Source: Margaritifera margaritifera
Lineage: Eukaryota; Mollusca; Bivalvia; Unionida; Margaritiferidae
Reading direction: 5' to 3'
NCBI GenBank assembly: GCA_029931535.1
Contig: JAQPZY010001536.1
Coordinates: forward strand, 3,144,501-3,208,500
DNA: 64,000 nt
Shown: positions 23,086-59,574 of the stretch, one piece after another
Numbering within the stretch: position 1 is the first letter of the stretch
Layout of the letters: each line of letters opens with the position of its first letter
Position numbers and translations under genes: made by a program
The notes under the pieces: model-generated
Seen by the model: the letters and a program-made list of their open reading frames with translations, nothing else
What the model was told of the DNA's origin: nothing
The model's database searches: none

Positions 23086-25277
23086 AATTAGAATTCTAAC
23101 CTGAACTGCATAACCCTCACCCCATTTATAATTTATATTTTAATAATCAATGCAGGAAAAAAATTTTACATGAAAAGATTCTACTCTCTCTACACTCATA
23201 TGCAGTGTTCAAATACTGGTAGCAGCCTCGTGTGCTAATTTCTCACCTCAAAGCTTAGTCAATGAATATTACAAATATCTGCATTTTTATCTGCAAAATG
23301 CTCCCGAGAGGCAAGGCGTGAGAGAGAGGTACGCAATAAGTGATGAAAATTTAACAGTTTATTTTTATTTATTTTTTAAATTATTAAATGTTGTTGTTGT
23401 TGTTTTTTTTTTTTTTTCTTTTTTTTTTTTTTTTCTATAATTGAAAGAGTTGCGCTAGCTTAGATTTGACTCTGGATACAGTATTAAACCTGCAAATGAT
23501 AAATACGGCTCTAAGTTTTTACTCATGGTTGTTTCTTATCACTTGATATTGAATTCTTTCAAAACATTAACCTATTTCAGAATCGGATGCAGTCAACACT
23601 TCCCGTGGTTACAATAATTTTGTGTCATGGTATACACACAGCTGCAGATACTTTTCAGTCACACACACAGACACACACACACGCACACACACAAACAGCA
23701 TATGTCTGCTTCAAAGTATTGTAATAATGGAGAAAAATTACCTTCGTGGTTGCTTTGATGTGCATTTTAAACAATATTTGTGGGTTTTTAAATCCAAAAT
23801 TGTTTGTTTATTTACAAAAAAAAGCCATTAAGACGTCTTCACAAAGCAAATAAACAGTCATTTGCGTAATAGGACCTTCGGATGTAGAAATTCATTGACT
23901 TTTAGAATCATCAATGCACTTAAATGAACTTACAAACAGAGGCGCAAGTAACTCGCAATTTTTGTGACAAAGGTGGAGTAAAACAATATAGTAGACTAGT
24001 GGAAGAAAGAAAGACTGCTTTCTGCATTGAAGAAGAACAAGAGAGAGAGAGAGATCCTCGTCTGTAGCAATTTACATATTTGGGAGCTCTGAGTTCAATT
24101 GTTGCTGTTGTTTGGGGGGGGGGGGGTATTTTTGTTGGAGGATTTTTTTTTTTTATTTTTGTTTTTTTTTTTTTCATTTTTTTTTCACAGCGAGATGGTC
24201 TTAGAATATACGCAAATATCATAATACATGCCGTGTTATCCTTTATATGGGAAACAACTTTCAGGAAACAAATTCGTCGATGTCTTTATGTGGTTATTTC
24301 CCTTGAAAATGACAAGCGTTTTTGCTACGCGGATCATTTTTTGCTGTGCACGTTGACTGGCTGGGGGCAGCCATATTGAGGGTACATTACAGCCGGTTGT
24401 TGCTGGTAATCAAAAAGGTCTCTAATTTGTGAAAGTATGCCTATTTTCACGTTATTCTTTGTATTAAGTGTCATCAGATAAATTTAATTTATAATTGCTA
24501 ATCAAAGGGTAAGTTGGATAATGTAACTCCGGAAATCTACATTAAAGTGACGTGTATGCCTTGGCATATGGGACTTTAAGGCCTTAAATAAGGGTAATGT
24601 ATTGTATATTTGTGTAAACATGATCTGCGAGTGATACTGCGAGCTAAAACTCAATTTTACAGATGTTATTTTTGTTTTATTGTTATTAACTCTTAGATTA
24701 GGATATATATTATAGATTTATAAAGGACAATTATTCCATATTTGTGCGGCTTCCTAAGGAATTCGTACTTCTCGTATACGTTTTAAAAGCATTCACACTT
24801 GGTAGCACCATTTATTCAAAGTCCTGTTGGAGGACCACCTGTAGAACGCGGCCACAATACTGGATGTACCAATATTTCCTAAAAAAATATTCAAATATCG
24901 TTACTGGTATTGTTCCAATATTTTATATAATTTGCAAATACAGAATAATACCAGCGAATTCTAGTTGGCTATTTCCAGCATTTATCTAGTGTTATTGGAC
25001 AATGATACTAGTAAAATAGTTTCGTGATTTTTACATTACTCGTATTCCAGTATTTATATTTCACTTTGTCAATTCTAGGATGCAGGATTTGCTCTAGTGT
25101 GCAAAATTGTGCAGAAAAATCATTCTAATTTGCTAAACTTGTGCATCACATATGCTAGTCCTATCTTTATTTTAATTTACTCCTCCCCCCCCCCCATTTA
25201 GAAAATTATGGCCTCTATTTCAAATTGAGAGGATAATTTCTTTCATAATCTTGAGTTCAAGAATAGACTGATTTGAG

Positions 25278-25700
25278 AAGTCTTACTGAAATTACCCTTA
25301 AATTAAAGATTTGTAGAATAATAGCAAAAACAATGCAGAAATACAGTTGTTGCTGTCAAATCCAGATTAGGGCTTGTCTGGGTTTGGTCAGGATTCAGGT
25401 TTTCATATTAGATTATGTGGAGTTAGTTAAGAAACCAAACTATCTTTACATGATTACCTCGGACACTTCAATCTGCCATCGGCTAAAACACGGTATCTGC
25501 CATGTTTTTCATGCAAAATGACTGCATGATCAAGCTTTTGCCTTTAGATTATAGCATTATCTAGAAATGTCATCCAACAAACAAAAACACATGAAGGCAA
25601 AAGAAACAATAATTTTCTTAAAAAGTTTTTACAAATCAGCACAGAAGTATAAAAAGGAATATTCACATTCTTGGTTGTGCTGGAAAACTGGAAAGACAAC
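25278..25700 (+). repeat. Dispersed repeat, copy 1 (with 48885-49290)
   Basis: It aligns by eye over its length with 48885-49290. Shared landmarks are TCTTACTGAAATTACCCTTA, CATGTTTTTCATGCA, GCATGATCAAGCTT and AGAAGTATAAAAAGGA. It may be part of an old transposon; the second copy has a lysine-rich open frame. Confidence 0.7.
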
Positions 25701-25806
25701 AATTATGTTTATTGGACATAAGTAATGTCGATATGAGTTAGCAGGAGAGATGATTGCCACCACCATGTGAAATGTACAAAAAAAAAACCAAAGGCTACAT
25801 TGAGTT

Positions 25807-26284
25807 GTGAGATCTTGGAAGGATTCATCATGCTTTCGACAAAATCACTCGTGTGAAACTGCACTCATATCTCTGATTGATAAATTACTACAAGTATTAG
25901 ATAAAGGAGAAATGGTTGGCACTATTATGGTTGATTTTCAAAAAGCTTTTGATCTTGTAGACCATGAAATTTTGCTTGAAAAACTGAAAATCTATCAATG
26001 TAACGAAAACTCCCTAAAGTGGTTTACTTACTTAACTGATAGAGTGCAAAAAGAGTCTCTAAATGGTCACCTTCTGAAAGTAAAAGTATTATTTGTGGAG
26101 TACCACAGGGCTTTATCCTCAGACCTCTGTTATTCATTCTATTTATAAACGACTTACCCCTTAAGATAGGAAATTCAATTTCTTCCACTGACCTCTATGC
26201 AGATGACACTACACTATTAGTCAAGTGAAACCAAAACTGAATTTGAATTCTTAACATACTTGCTGTATGGTGCAAAGAAAACAG
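25807..26284 (+). mobile_element. LINE reverse transcriptase remnant, 5' part
   Basis: The frame reads FRQNHSCETALISLIDKLLQ, MVDFQKAFDLVDHEILLEKL, then after frameshifts GVPQG-like and YADDT (tatgcagatgacact), the RT catalytic box. It lacks its 5' region and is interrupted at 26285 by a Tigger element. Confidence 0.8.
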
Positions 26285-26286
26285 TA

Positions 26287-27398
26287 CAGTGGTCCCCCTC
26301 TTGAACGGCCCCCCTGACCAGCGGCCACCCGCTTTATACGGCCACAATCCCTTGGCACCGACGAGTTTGTGTTCAAAAGTACCCCTCAAGGACGGCCACC
26401 CCTCTAACGCGACCAGCGGCCAGCATTTTAGTGGAAAAACGGTCAAATTTACCCCCGCAAGCGGCCACATAATGGTTGTTTACAGAGTAAAATCTCGATA
26501 ATATTTTTTAATTTCTCAATTCAACACATTGACATTTTGTTCCAACATGCCAATAAAGTAACTTTAATCCTTACAAAGAGTTAAGTAATCCAATTACTGC
26601 CATGTGTTCCTTAGATGTTAGCTTTTGTCACTTTGATAATTACTGGCTATTAATACCACCGATAATTATCAAGAGAACAAAAGCTAACCGCTGAGAAGTA
26701 CAGCATTGTTCAGCTCAAGTCAGCGTGACATCCGGTCGCCAGATAGTAAAATGGTATGTTAGCCTTTATGGCTTCTCTCTAATAGATTATGAAATGTACA
26801 TAACCAGGTACCAGACTGGGGAAGAAGAAAAAAAAGTCGATCATGTGACAGACTCACTTCCGTTGTAAACACTGTGCCTCATGCGTGAATGCCCGCGAAG
26901 GATTAAGTTGTCGCAAAATATCGTCCGACATTCTCAGTTTAGAACAAAAAGTGAAAGCAATTAAATTAAACGAAAAGAGGGAGAGTCTTTTGATAACTAC
27001 GGAGAAATTTTATGTCGGAAAGATTCAAATAAACATCGTCAATATACATTCAACTGCATTGAGTGGGAAGACGGAATCGACGGACGTACGGGGATAGTTA
27101 CAACCAAATGTTTGTGCCCAGAATTTACCGACAATGTAGTTTTGCACCACGATTCATGATTATTCATATTTTTTAAAAATTTCATTGATATTAGTTTTGT
27201 CATATTGAGTCCTTAACCAGATGATATTCCTGTGATTTTTAAATGAAAATATAAAATATATAAGAATTAGTTACATCTTTTATACTTTATATGTAGTTAT
27301 TTCTCACAACTGTGTGATCCCCCTCTAGAAAGGCCACCCGTCTTATAAGGCCACTTTCTTGCTGCAGAAGGGGTGGCCTTATAAGAGGGGGACCACTG
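26287..27398. mobile_element. Tigger-like transposon, 1112 bp, inserted in the LINE
   Basis: The ends CAGTGGTCCCCCTCTTGAAC and its inverse AAGAGGGGGACCACTG are flanked by TA. An internal frame at 26885-27097 reads LSLEQKVKAIKLNE and EKFYVGKIQINIV, the CENP-B-type helix-turn-helix of Tigger transposases. No catalytic domain remains. Confidence 0.85.
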
Positions 27399-27400
27399 TA

Positions 27401-27745
27401 TGATTATAAACACAGAAAAAAACAAAAGCCCTACTACTTACAACAAAACAAAAATTAGCAAGACTTGATAGCGACAAACTTCAAGTTCTATTTGACAATG
27501 TTAACCTGAATATGACCTCTCGTGATAAAATTCTTGGTGTAATTGTAGATAACAATCTAACCTGGTGTATTCACATTAAATATGTTTCAAAAAAGGTTAA
27601 TTCTTACCTTTGGCTACTTAAGAGAATCTGAACATTCATTCCTTTTCAGTATAGGGTCATTTTTTATAAAAGTTGCAATTTAATTTGGTGTAATGCCTCT
27701 AATTCAAACATAACAAAACTTTTAAAATATATGTAGTCACAGCCC
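27401..27745 (+). mobile_element. LINE reverse transcriptase remnant, 3' part
   Basis: The RT frame continues after the Tigger: INTEKNKSP, then TSRDKILGVIVDNNLTWCIH, the usual sequence downstream of the YADD box. The break falls exactly at the TA flanking the Tigger. Confidence 0.75.
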
Positions 27746-30700
27746 ATTGTAAGAATTAAATATGTTTTGAGTTAGGCCACACAAAAAAATATGTGTTTCC
27801 TATTGCACTGATTTTAAAATTAGGGTAGGCAGGTAGTTTTTTAAAATCTTTTAACATTATATATAAATCAAATAATATTTCAAGCACTTCAAAGTACTGG
27901 GCAAAATTGGCTCAGTTAGATGCACAAATCAATTTCGGCAATGTGATTTGGGGGTGGGATGGGAAAAAAGTGCTAGGGTCAGCAACGAGACACAGGGACG
28001 GTCGGCGGACTGGAAACACATATTTTTAAAAAAAATATTGTCCTTAAACTTTATACAATACAACAATTTAACACAACTTTGTACATTTTAGTATAAACAA
28101 GAACAATATATATTTTTCATGTTGTACTGCACTGAGAGAGAATTTTCTGTATTTCCATTGGAGAGGCAGAGAAAGGATCAAAGAAAACTGAACTGTATTT
28201 TTGATTTTTTTTTAACAACCATTTGTTTTGCAAAAGATTTATGTTTGATTTAATGTGTATGTATTTTGTTCTGAGAAGAAAAAATTGGAGAGGGGCGGAC
28301 ATGCATACAGACTCTCAGGTCATTTTAGTGTTGTAAATGTGAGAATCATGATATGTATAAATGACAGTTCATTTAATAGATGTTTGTTGCAAAGATACAA
28401 ATAGACTGACATGTGCCTTCCTCCCTGATACATCCTGTTGGGTAAACACAAAAATCTATAAATTAGTACTTCCATTAACGAAGCAGTTTGTCTTTCTGCA
28501 TGCATATCTCTGATATTTCTGACATCGTTCTCTTTCTTTCTCAGCCAAGGGAATTTTTCTACCCAATATGACTGCCGTTGTCTTTCCTTTGACCTCTGAC
28601 TGTCAATTACCTTTTCAGCCTTGTTCTGAAGTCGCATCCGGGACAATTCTTGTGCATCTCATTGCGGGACATTTTCAAAAAATTGCAAAGAAAGCTGACT
28701 TGTGACTACTTTGCATACTTGAAAGATAATTGATCATCATCAAGTAATCCTCATCTAAATAATCGGAAATATATACCACTGTCTATGTGAACTTTAATGA
28801 TGATGATTGGTTGTTTACTAGCACTCAAGTCACTTAAGCCTAATGCCAGCAAGTTTAATTTTTATGATCAGAACAAAATTCATTGGACATTATTTAATAA
28901 AACCAAATTTATGACTCGCTCAACCAGATAGACAACAAAGACTTAAATAACAAAATCAGTATAAACAAAGACTTCAATAAAGATAGAGGCAGATCTTTTA
29001 TTTGATCTGTAGGAAGCCATATAACTTTCAACAGTTCCTGATAATCCCCTGCCATGCAATTAGGCGTCACACTGCAGAGGAAATGTATAATATAATACTG
29101 TCTTATTAGACACCCGTATCAATGTCTCCACATGTGTTAACTGGGGATAATCCACTGACCATTGCTTTGAAAATGTGTAAATGTGTGGACAAAGCCTTTT
29201 ATGTAGTACTATTTTATTAGATACTCCAAAAAAGCACAAGGAACCCTATGAAAACGTGCTGCATCCTGGAGACCCAAGGGGGTAAAAACGTGTGTGTTCA
29301 AGCAGCTGATTGCTGCATCAGTGACCTGGGCCCTCGGGTCAAAGGAAATCCATGCCTTTGCTGCATCAGATCACACTTCTGAACATTTAAAATGCATGTT
29401 GCAAGTTAACAATAGTAGTACATGATATTTTTTATACCTTATTGAAAATTGGTCTAACTTGCAGACAAATATTGACTGCCTTACTGTCTGTGATTTCGGG
29501 GTCTGTTTTGTCTCCCATTCGAGAAGGGACACATTTTGAAATATTTGAATGAACCAGTTATTTTCCAACAAAGCTCGAAAATAAGTATATTTTGTGCAGT
29601 TAAAATCTTTTAAATTGATGATACTGGAAAATCCAGTATTATTTTGAAATACTTGTAAATACTACCGGTAGATATATTGACAGTGCTAGACAACAAGTAA
29701 CATAAAGTATTCTCCAGTATTGTTTACACTTATAGCCAGTATTGTTGGCTCCAGACATCTGTCTACATGCTGACCAGTTTTTTGCATCCACCCACCCCCA
29801 CATCCAGTGCACTTTTGCCTGCAGCTAAGGAATCCAATACACATTTCTAACAAGTCCGTAGGGAACTTGGTAGAACTAGTACATGAAATCAATAAGGAAC
29901 TCGGTAGAACTAGTACATACAATTGAGCTATTTAATATTTTTATAGCAAATTTCCATAATTCATCCATGTACTTAAAATATTTTTAATTACTAAAGATAT
30001 ATTTTTTAAAAAGTTAATAAATATAAAGGTTGAAAATGTAATTTTAACATTAAATAAAATTCTCACTCTTGGATAAATCAAGTATCTATGTACAGTGTAG
30101 GTACATGACCAATCATGTTAGTGAAAATAAAAAATACCAGTACATCCAATATCATCGCCATATTGTAAGGGGATCTCTGTTGGGTAATCCACTGCTGATG
30201 TAATGAGGAAATAATGATGCACTTACTTTGGAAGCAATTGAAAACTGGTCTGGATTTCATGTGAAGCTACAAAAATATAAGAAACAGTGATATTGTTGGG
30301 AATTATTATTTAATAAAAACAAACAAATTTCTCGTTATTGATGGACACGTGGATAAGGGCTGTACAATTATTTTTTTTTTACCAGCCACTTGTCCAGCAC
30401 AAATGACTTTGGAAAAGTGACTTGCCCTGACCATTTTTTTTACTATTCCCAGTTTTCATCTTGATAATTCTCTTCATTTTCAATTTTTGGAAAGGGCACC
30501 ATTATATGGGTATGACAATTGTACTCTTAATTATTGGGTACTAGTTTTATGTAAGGTGATGTGTTTATGTTTTTGCATGAATGTATGATATATTGAGGTA
30601 TATATTACTAGAGTACATGGAATTTATATTTTAAGCATGACTATACCTGTTCATTTTTGGTTTTTTAGTTGACTCTTTGTAAAACTAAATAGCTGATTTT

Positions 30701-31269
30701 TATTGTTCAAATTATCCAACATAAAAAATAAAGTTTCTCATTTTTGATTTGGTAGTCAAGTTGAAAGCAAGGCCATCGTAATGGCAAGGCATACGAGTGG
30801 ATATAGAAGGGCATAGGTATGATACATTAACTACTGTGTGTGACCTCCTCTGTTTGGCAAAGATGACTTTAATTTTTGGTCAGGGGAAGAATTGAAAGGT
30901 AAAAAAATACATCGGCAGTGTAGATTTCTTGATCAAAGATAAAATTAACTTAATATACCATTCAAAAATGAGCAAACATGTAATTTTACTGCTTTAACTA
31001 AGATGATTGAGTAAAGCTATTCAGTGTCTTTTATGATGGGGGGGGGGGCATGGTTGAATTCTTTGTATTGACATTAAATTTGTGGCCTAATTGACACACA
31101 AACATGATCCCACCCCCAAAATCAGTTGTGTGGAATTGTCAAGTTTTTAAGGTATTTGTCAAGTAGCTTATATCATAATTCATAATACATGTGTTTTTTC
31201 TATATGTAGAATGAAATTTCCATGGAGTCTTTGCTTCATGAAAGTGAATGCAACTTGGAGGATGTATAT

Positions 31270-31515
31270 ATGTGTAGGGCATAAGAGCACATCATTACAA
31301 TACAGGCTATATGGTGCCAATTGAAAGGTACATTCTAAAAATGTAAATATCAAGAATCGCAAAACAAACTTTCAGAAGATAAAGTCATCCTAATAAATGT
31401 AAGCATGTAGTACTATACAAGATAATAGATGAAAGGTATATGTGTTAAAATTCTGTACAAGTTATGTAAAATAACATAAAGGTACAAACATAACATCCTT
31501 AAAATATATGGTCAC
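31270..31515 (-). mobile_element. LINE 3' tail, minus strand
   Basis: It matches 1655-1935 through the 3' UTR (RFLIFTFLECTFQLAPYSL in a spurious frame, against QFFIFTFVELYFESAPYCQF there). It ends just upstream of exon 1 of ABCE1-B. Confidence 0.65.
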
Positions 31516-31652
31516 AACTAGGAAGAAGGAAGAACAAGTGACAAATAGGAAGACTTTCCAGAAACTATTATTTTAGTACCCTGATTAGCCCAAGGCTTTC
31601 TTTATTTGATTTGTCGTGTGCATTTGTTTGTGTGAGTAGAAATATACTTTGA

Positions 31653-55693
<24,041 letters not shown>

Positions 55694-55759
55694 GTAAGTC
55701 ATCCTTTATGATGCCTCTCAGTGTTCAGATGCTAGTTCTTCCCACTCCTTCCTATCATA

Positions 55760-58470
55760 TGGAATATGGTACAAAAAAATCATTGGCAAAAATAAAAGTT
55801 GTATCAAGCATTTAAAGAAATCTGATGAAATGGTCACAGCCCTACCAGAAGTCTCAAACACATTGGCTGAAACATTCTTGCAGAACTCCTCACGAGAGAA
55901 TTTTTCTGAAAACTTCAAAATGTCAAAAACTTGAAAGAAATGGTTCCTCTAAATTTCAAATCTGCTAATGCTGAAGATTACAATAAACCTTTCACTCTCA
56001 GAGTTACAAGACTCTCTTGATCGAACTCATGACACTTCAGCAGGACCAGATGATATCCACAGTCAACATCTGAAACACACAGCTCTAAATACACTGATAA
56101 ACATTTTCAATACAATTTGGGAAACGGGTGACTTCCTGTGGTCTTGGCAAGAAGCAACAGTGATACCGGTATCCGAGCATGGAAAGGACGAAACTGACTG
56201 TTCCAACTATTGTCCCATAACATTAACAAGCTGTATTTGCAAAATCATGGAATTGATGATAAATGATAGACTTCTCTGGTATCTCAAGTCCAACAAACTA
56301 CTGTCAGACGTTCAGTTAGATAGTCTTGTCAGAGTTGAAGCATTGAAGCATTTATTAGAGAAGCTTTCATAAAGAAAGAACATATAGTTGCCATCTTTTT
56401 CTACTTGGAGAAAGTTTAAAACACCACATGGAACTTTATCTCTTTTTTCTTTTTGAAAGATAGAAACTTTAGAGTTGAGGAGGAACAAATAGCTTCTGAA
56501 AGCTATCCTTAGGAGATAGGAGTACCTCATGGCAGCATATTGTCAGTCACCCGATTCAACAACAAAATTAACAGCACAGTGAAATGCCTTAAGCCATGAA
56601 AATGGCGACATATTTATCAGCTGTAGATCAAAGAATATGCATACTATTGAATGTCAACTACAGATAAGCATAAGCAGAGTTCAGAAATGGGCAGAAAAAC
56701 AAGGGTTCAAATTTTCTAAATAAAAAACTATGCACTTATGCCGATTACATTATACCCATGATGACCCAAAGCTCTATCTTCACGCCTGTCTTATTCCTGT
56801 TGTGGAGGAGACCAAATTTTGAGGGCTCATTTTTGACCATAAACTAACTTTTCTTCCACATATTAGATACCTTGGGGACAAATGTTAAAAAGTCCCAGAT
56901 TTAATAGGGGTTGTGGCAAAAACAGATTGGATAGCAGATCAGAATGTATTGCTCAGGTTATACAGGTCATTAGTAAGATCATAACTGGACTATGGCTCAG
57001 TTGTGTACGGATCAGCTTGAAAATGTTACCTGCAGATGCTTGATCTGATACACAATCAGGGACTTGGACTCTGTTTAGGTGCATTCAGAACTTTCCCCTT
57101 CAGAAAGCCTCTATGTTGTGGCAAATGAACCATTATTTTATCTCAGATAAACGAAATTCGTTAATCAGTATGGTACCAAACTATCCTCTAATCCATCTAA
57201 CCTCACGTATGTATTCTTTAGGCCCAAATACCAGAGTTTGTACGTTCAGAAACCAAACTTCATTCCACGCTTAGAAACAGCAAAAACCAGTGTTGGAAAT
57301 ATTGCAAAATTCTCTGCTTCCAAAATAATATTTGACCATTGCAAATTCAAAAGTTCTCAACAAATCCTCACCTTTTTCAGAGTAAATTCAATGAAATCAG
57401 AGCCTTCTATCATAGCCATGCATCCCTGTATACACTTGGTTCAAAAGATGGAGACAGAGTTGGAGCTACCACTGCAATGATATATGGCACCATCTAGAGC
57501 CACTTGCCAGATAAAGCCCCAATTTTTACTGCTTTGAACTACCATGAAACCTCTCGGGGGGGGGGGGGGGGCCGGGTTTCATCATCTATTTGGATTCCCT
57601 TTCCACATTTTAATCTTTGCTGAATCTTAAATCTGACAACCCTTTAATATCTTAGGTGTTACAGAAACATGATGTTCTCAAATGATCTGGGAAAAGTATT
57701 ACGTGCTGTTGGCTGCCTAGTCACATTGGTATAAAGGGTAATGCAAGGGCAGACAAAGCAACCAAAGCTGCTCTGCAGTCACTCGTCTCCAAATGGGAAG
57801 ATTCCATAGACTGATTTCAAATATTGTATAAATGAGCATGTTTGTCATACTTAGCAAGATATGTGGAATGAAAACTCTACACACAAACTTAAGAACATCA
57901 AACACACTATTGGAGAGTGGCATCCATCATATAGACCAAATCAGAGAGATGAAGTAGTATTGTGCTGATCGCATATCGGGTACACATACCTGACTAGTAC
58001 ATACCTTATGAAGGGTGAACCTCAACCGAAATGCATACCATGCCAGTGTCCACTGTCAGTGAAGCACATTCTTGTCAAGTGTGTCGATTTCCACCCTGTG
58101 AGACAGAAGTATTTTCATGTGAACTGGTTGAAGCAACTTAATGAGGATGTACCACCCAAGAAAATTTTTGACTTTTTAAGGGATTGCAATTTATGCAACA
58201 AATTTTAATCATGTTTTAAGGATTTTACATCTGTTACCTTTTTCTGTTATTTTATGTACATTTTACGAAAATTTAACAACTTTATGTTTTATATTTTATC
58301 TAGTTGTACTTAATGTTTGCATTTATTTGAAAGGGTTTATATTCCTAAATTTTTGTGCAATTCATTTTTACATTTTTCAAACTTTACTCTTAGTTGGCAC
58401 CATATAGCAACTATTGTGCTGAGGTGCCATAAAAAAAAACACTACTACATACATACATACGTAGATAATA
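55760..58470 (+). mobile_element. I/Jockey-type LINE, 5'-truncated and decayed
   Basis: In order: SLSELQDSLDRTHDTSAGPD, WQEATVIPVSEHGKDETDCS, TLTSCICKIMELMINDRLLW (reverse transcriptase blocks), then LPSHIGIKGNARADKATKAA near 57710 (RNase H end), then a C-terminal CIPCQCPLSVKHILVKCVDF. Stops and frameshifts break the frame. The 3' end is GTGCTGAGGTGCCATAAAA followed by an A-run and TACATACATACATAC. It starts about 70 bp after exon 9 of ABCE1-B, in sense orientation. Confidence 0.85.
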
Positions 58471-58567
58471 CTTTCCCATAACGGATATTATAATACCTTC
58501 TATCTGCTGTCTGTTATCCACCCCCTAATGTGCACTCCTGCATGTCGTAAGAGGCAACTAATGTAGG

Positions 58568-58760
58568 CAGTAGACATGGTGACTCATTGGTTAGCATGCC
58601 AGATTCCAGACTGAAAGTGTGCGTGTTGGAATCATACCATCAGATCAGTCCAGGTCAACTACCATGGTGTGCCTGCCCTTTGGGCAAGGCACCTTACTTC
58701 AGTTGTCTGAGCACTAAATAACCTATTTGTGTTGTTGTGCCATAAAGGACCAAACTGTCT
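58568..58760 (+). mobile_element. tRNA-derived SINE, degraded
   Basis: A box A-like TGACTCATTGGTTAGCATGC and a weak box B are followed by TTTGGGCAAGGCACCTTACT and ACTAAATAACCTATTTGTGT. The body matches 41068-41218. Confidence 0.55.
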
Positions 58761-59398
58761 GTTACACAATATCCTGGACCACTGAATTGAATTCATCAAA
58801 CTGTGTAGTTATCTTGCTATATGGTAATCATGTGCAAGGACAGGTATTAATTGATCCTTCTCACTTAGAGTTCCTTGGAGAAGGGACAGAGTTCAGAATG
58901 TACACAAATTTAAATGACAGTGACAATTTTACATATTATTTGATTAAACTATAAATGTATGTGCAGTCATAACAGCAAGACATCGCAGATGTATATAAAC
59001 TAGATTTGAGGTTATTGGTCTCTGTGCCTGGTGCATGTGTTAGGGAGGGGAGGTAGACTAGGACGATTTCTCATATGTTGCTGCATGAAGTTTAAGAGGC
59101 ATTTTTGAGGAAAAATTGGCAAACCACTTTTTCCAAAGGGTTTGGGTATGCTGAAACTGAATATTTTGTTTGCCATGCTCTATTTTGATGTTATAAAATC
59201 GAATATGCCAAAAACAAAATGGCCACAATGCATAACTTGAAACACCCATAACTTTTGAACAGGGGTGATGTAGCTGTGATCTTTGCATCTAACACCGTGT
59301 TTTTCATGCCTACAAACACACTGAACACATCACAATATGGCCATGTTCAATATATCTGGGTGGAAACTATTACGAAGAACACTTCAATTGAAAATAAT

Positions 59399-59400
<2 letters not shown>

Positions 59401-59468
<68 letters not shown>
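59401..59468. repeat. (TA)n microsatellite
   Basis: About 68 bp of perfect TA repeat in the downstream part of ABCE1-B. Confidence 0.95.
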
Positions 59469-59470
<2 letters not shown>

Positions 59471-59574
59471 ATACAAATAGAACACTTTCTTCACACAACT
59501 TTAAGAGTCACATAGTCACATAACATTAACAGGTATTTGTTTCAGCCAAATTTGTTCCTACAAATGCTACCACT

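Noticed and set aside
28320..28646. Minus-strand frame of 108 codons with YWVEKFPWLRKKE
   Set aside because: It vaguely resembles the start of some transposase zinc-finger regions, but no cysteines or second domain follow. Too weak to call.
59255..59515. Plus-strand frame with IYIYIY
   Set aside because: It is the (TA)n microsatellite.
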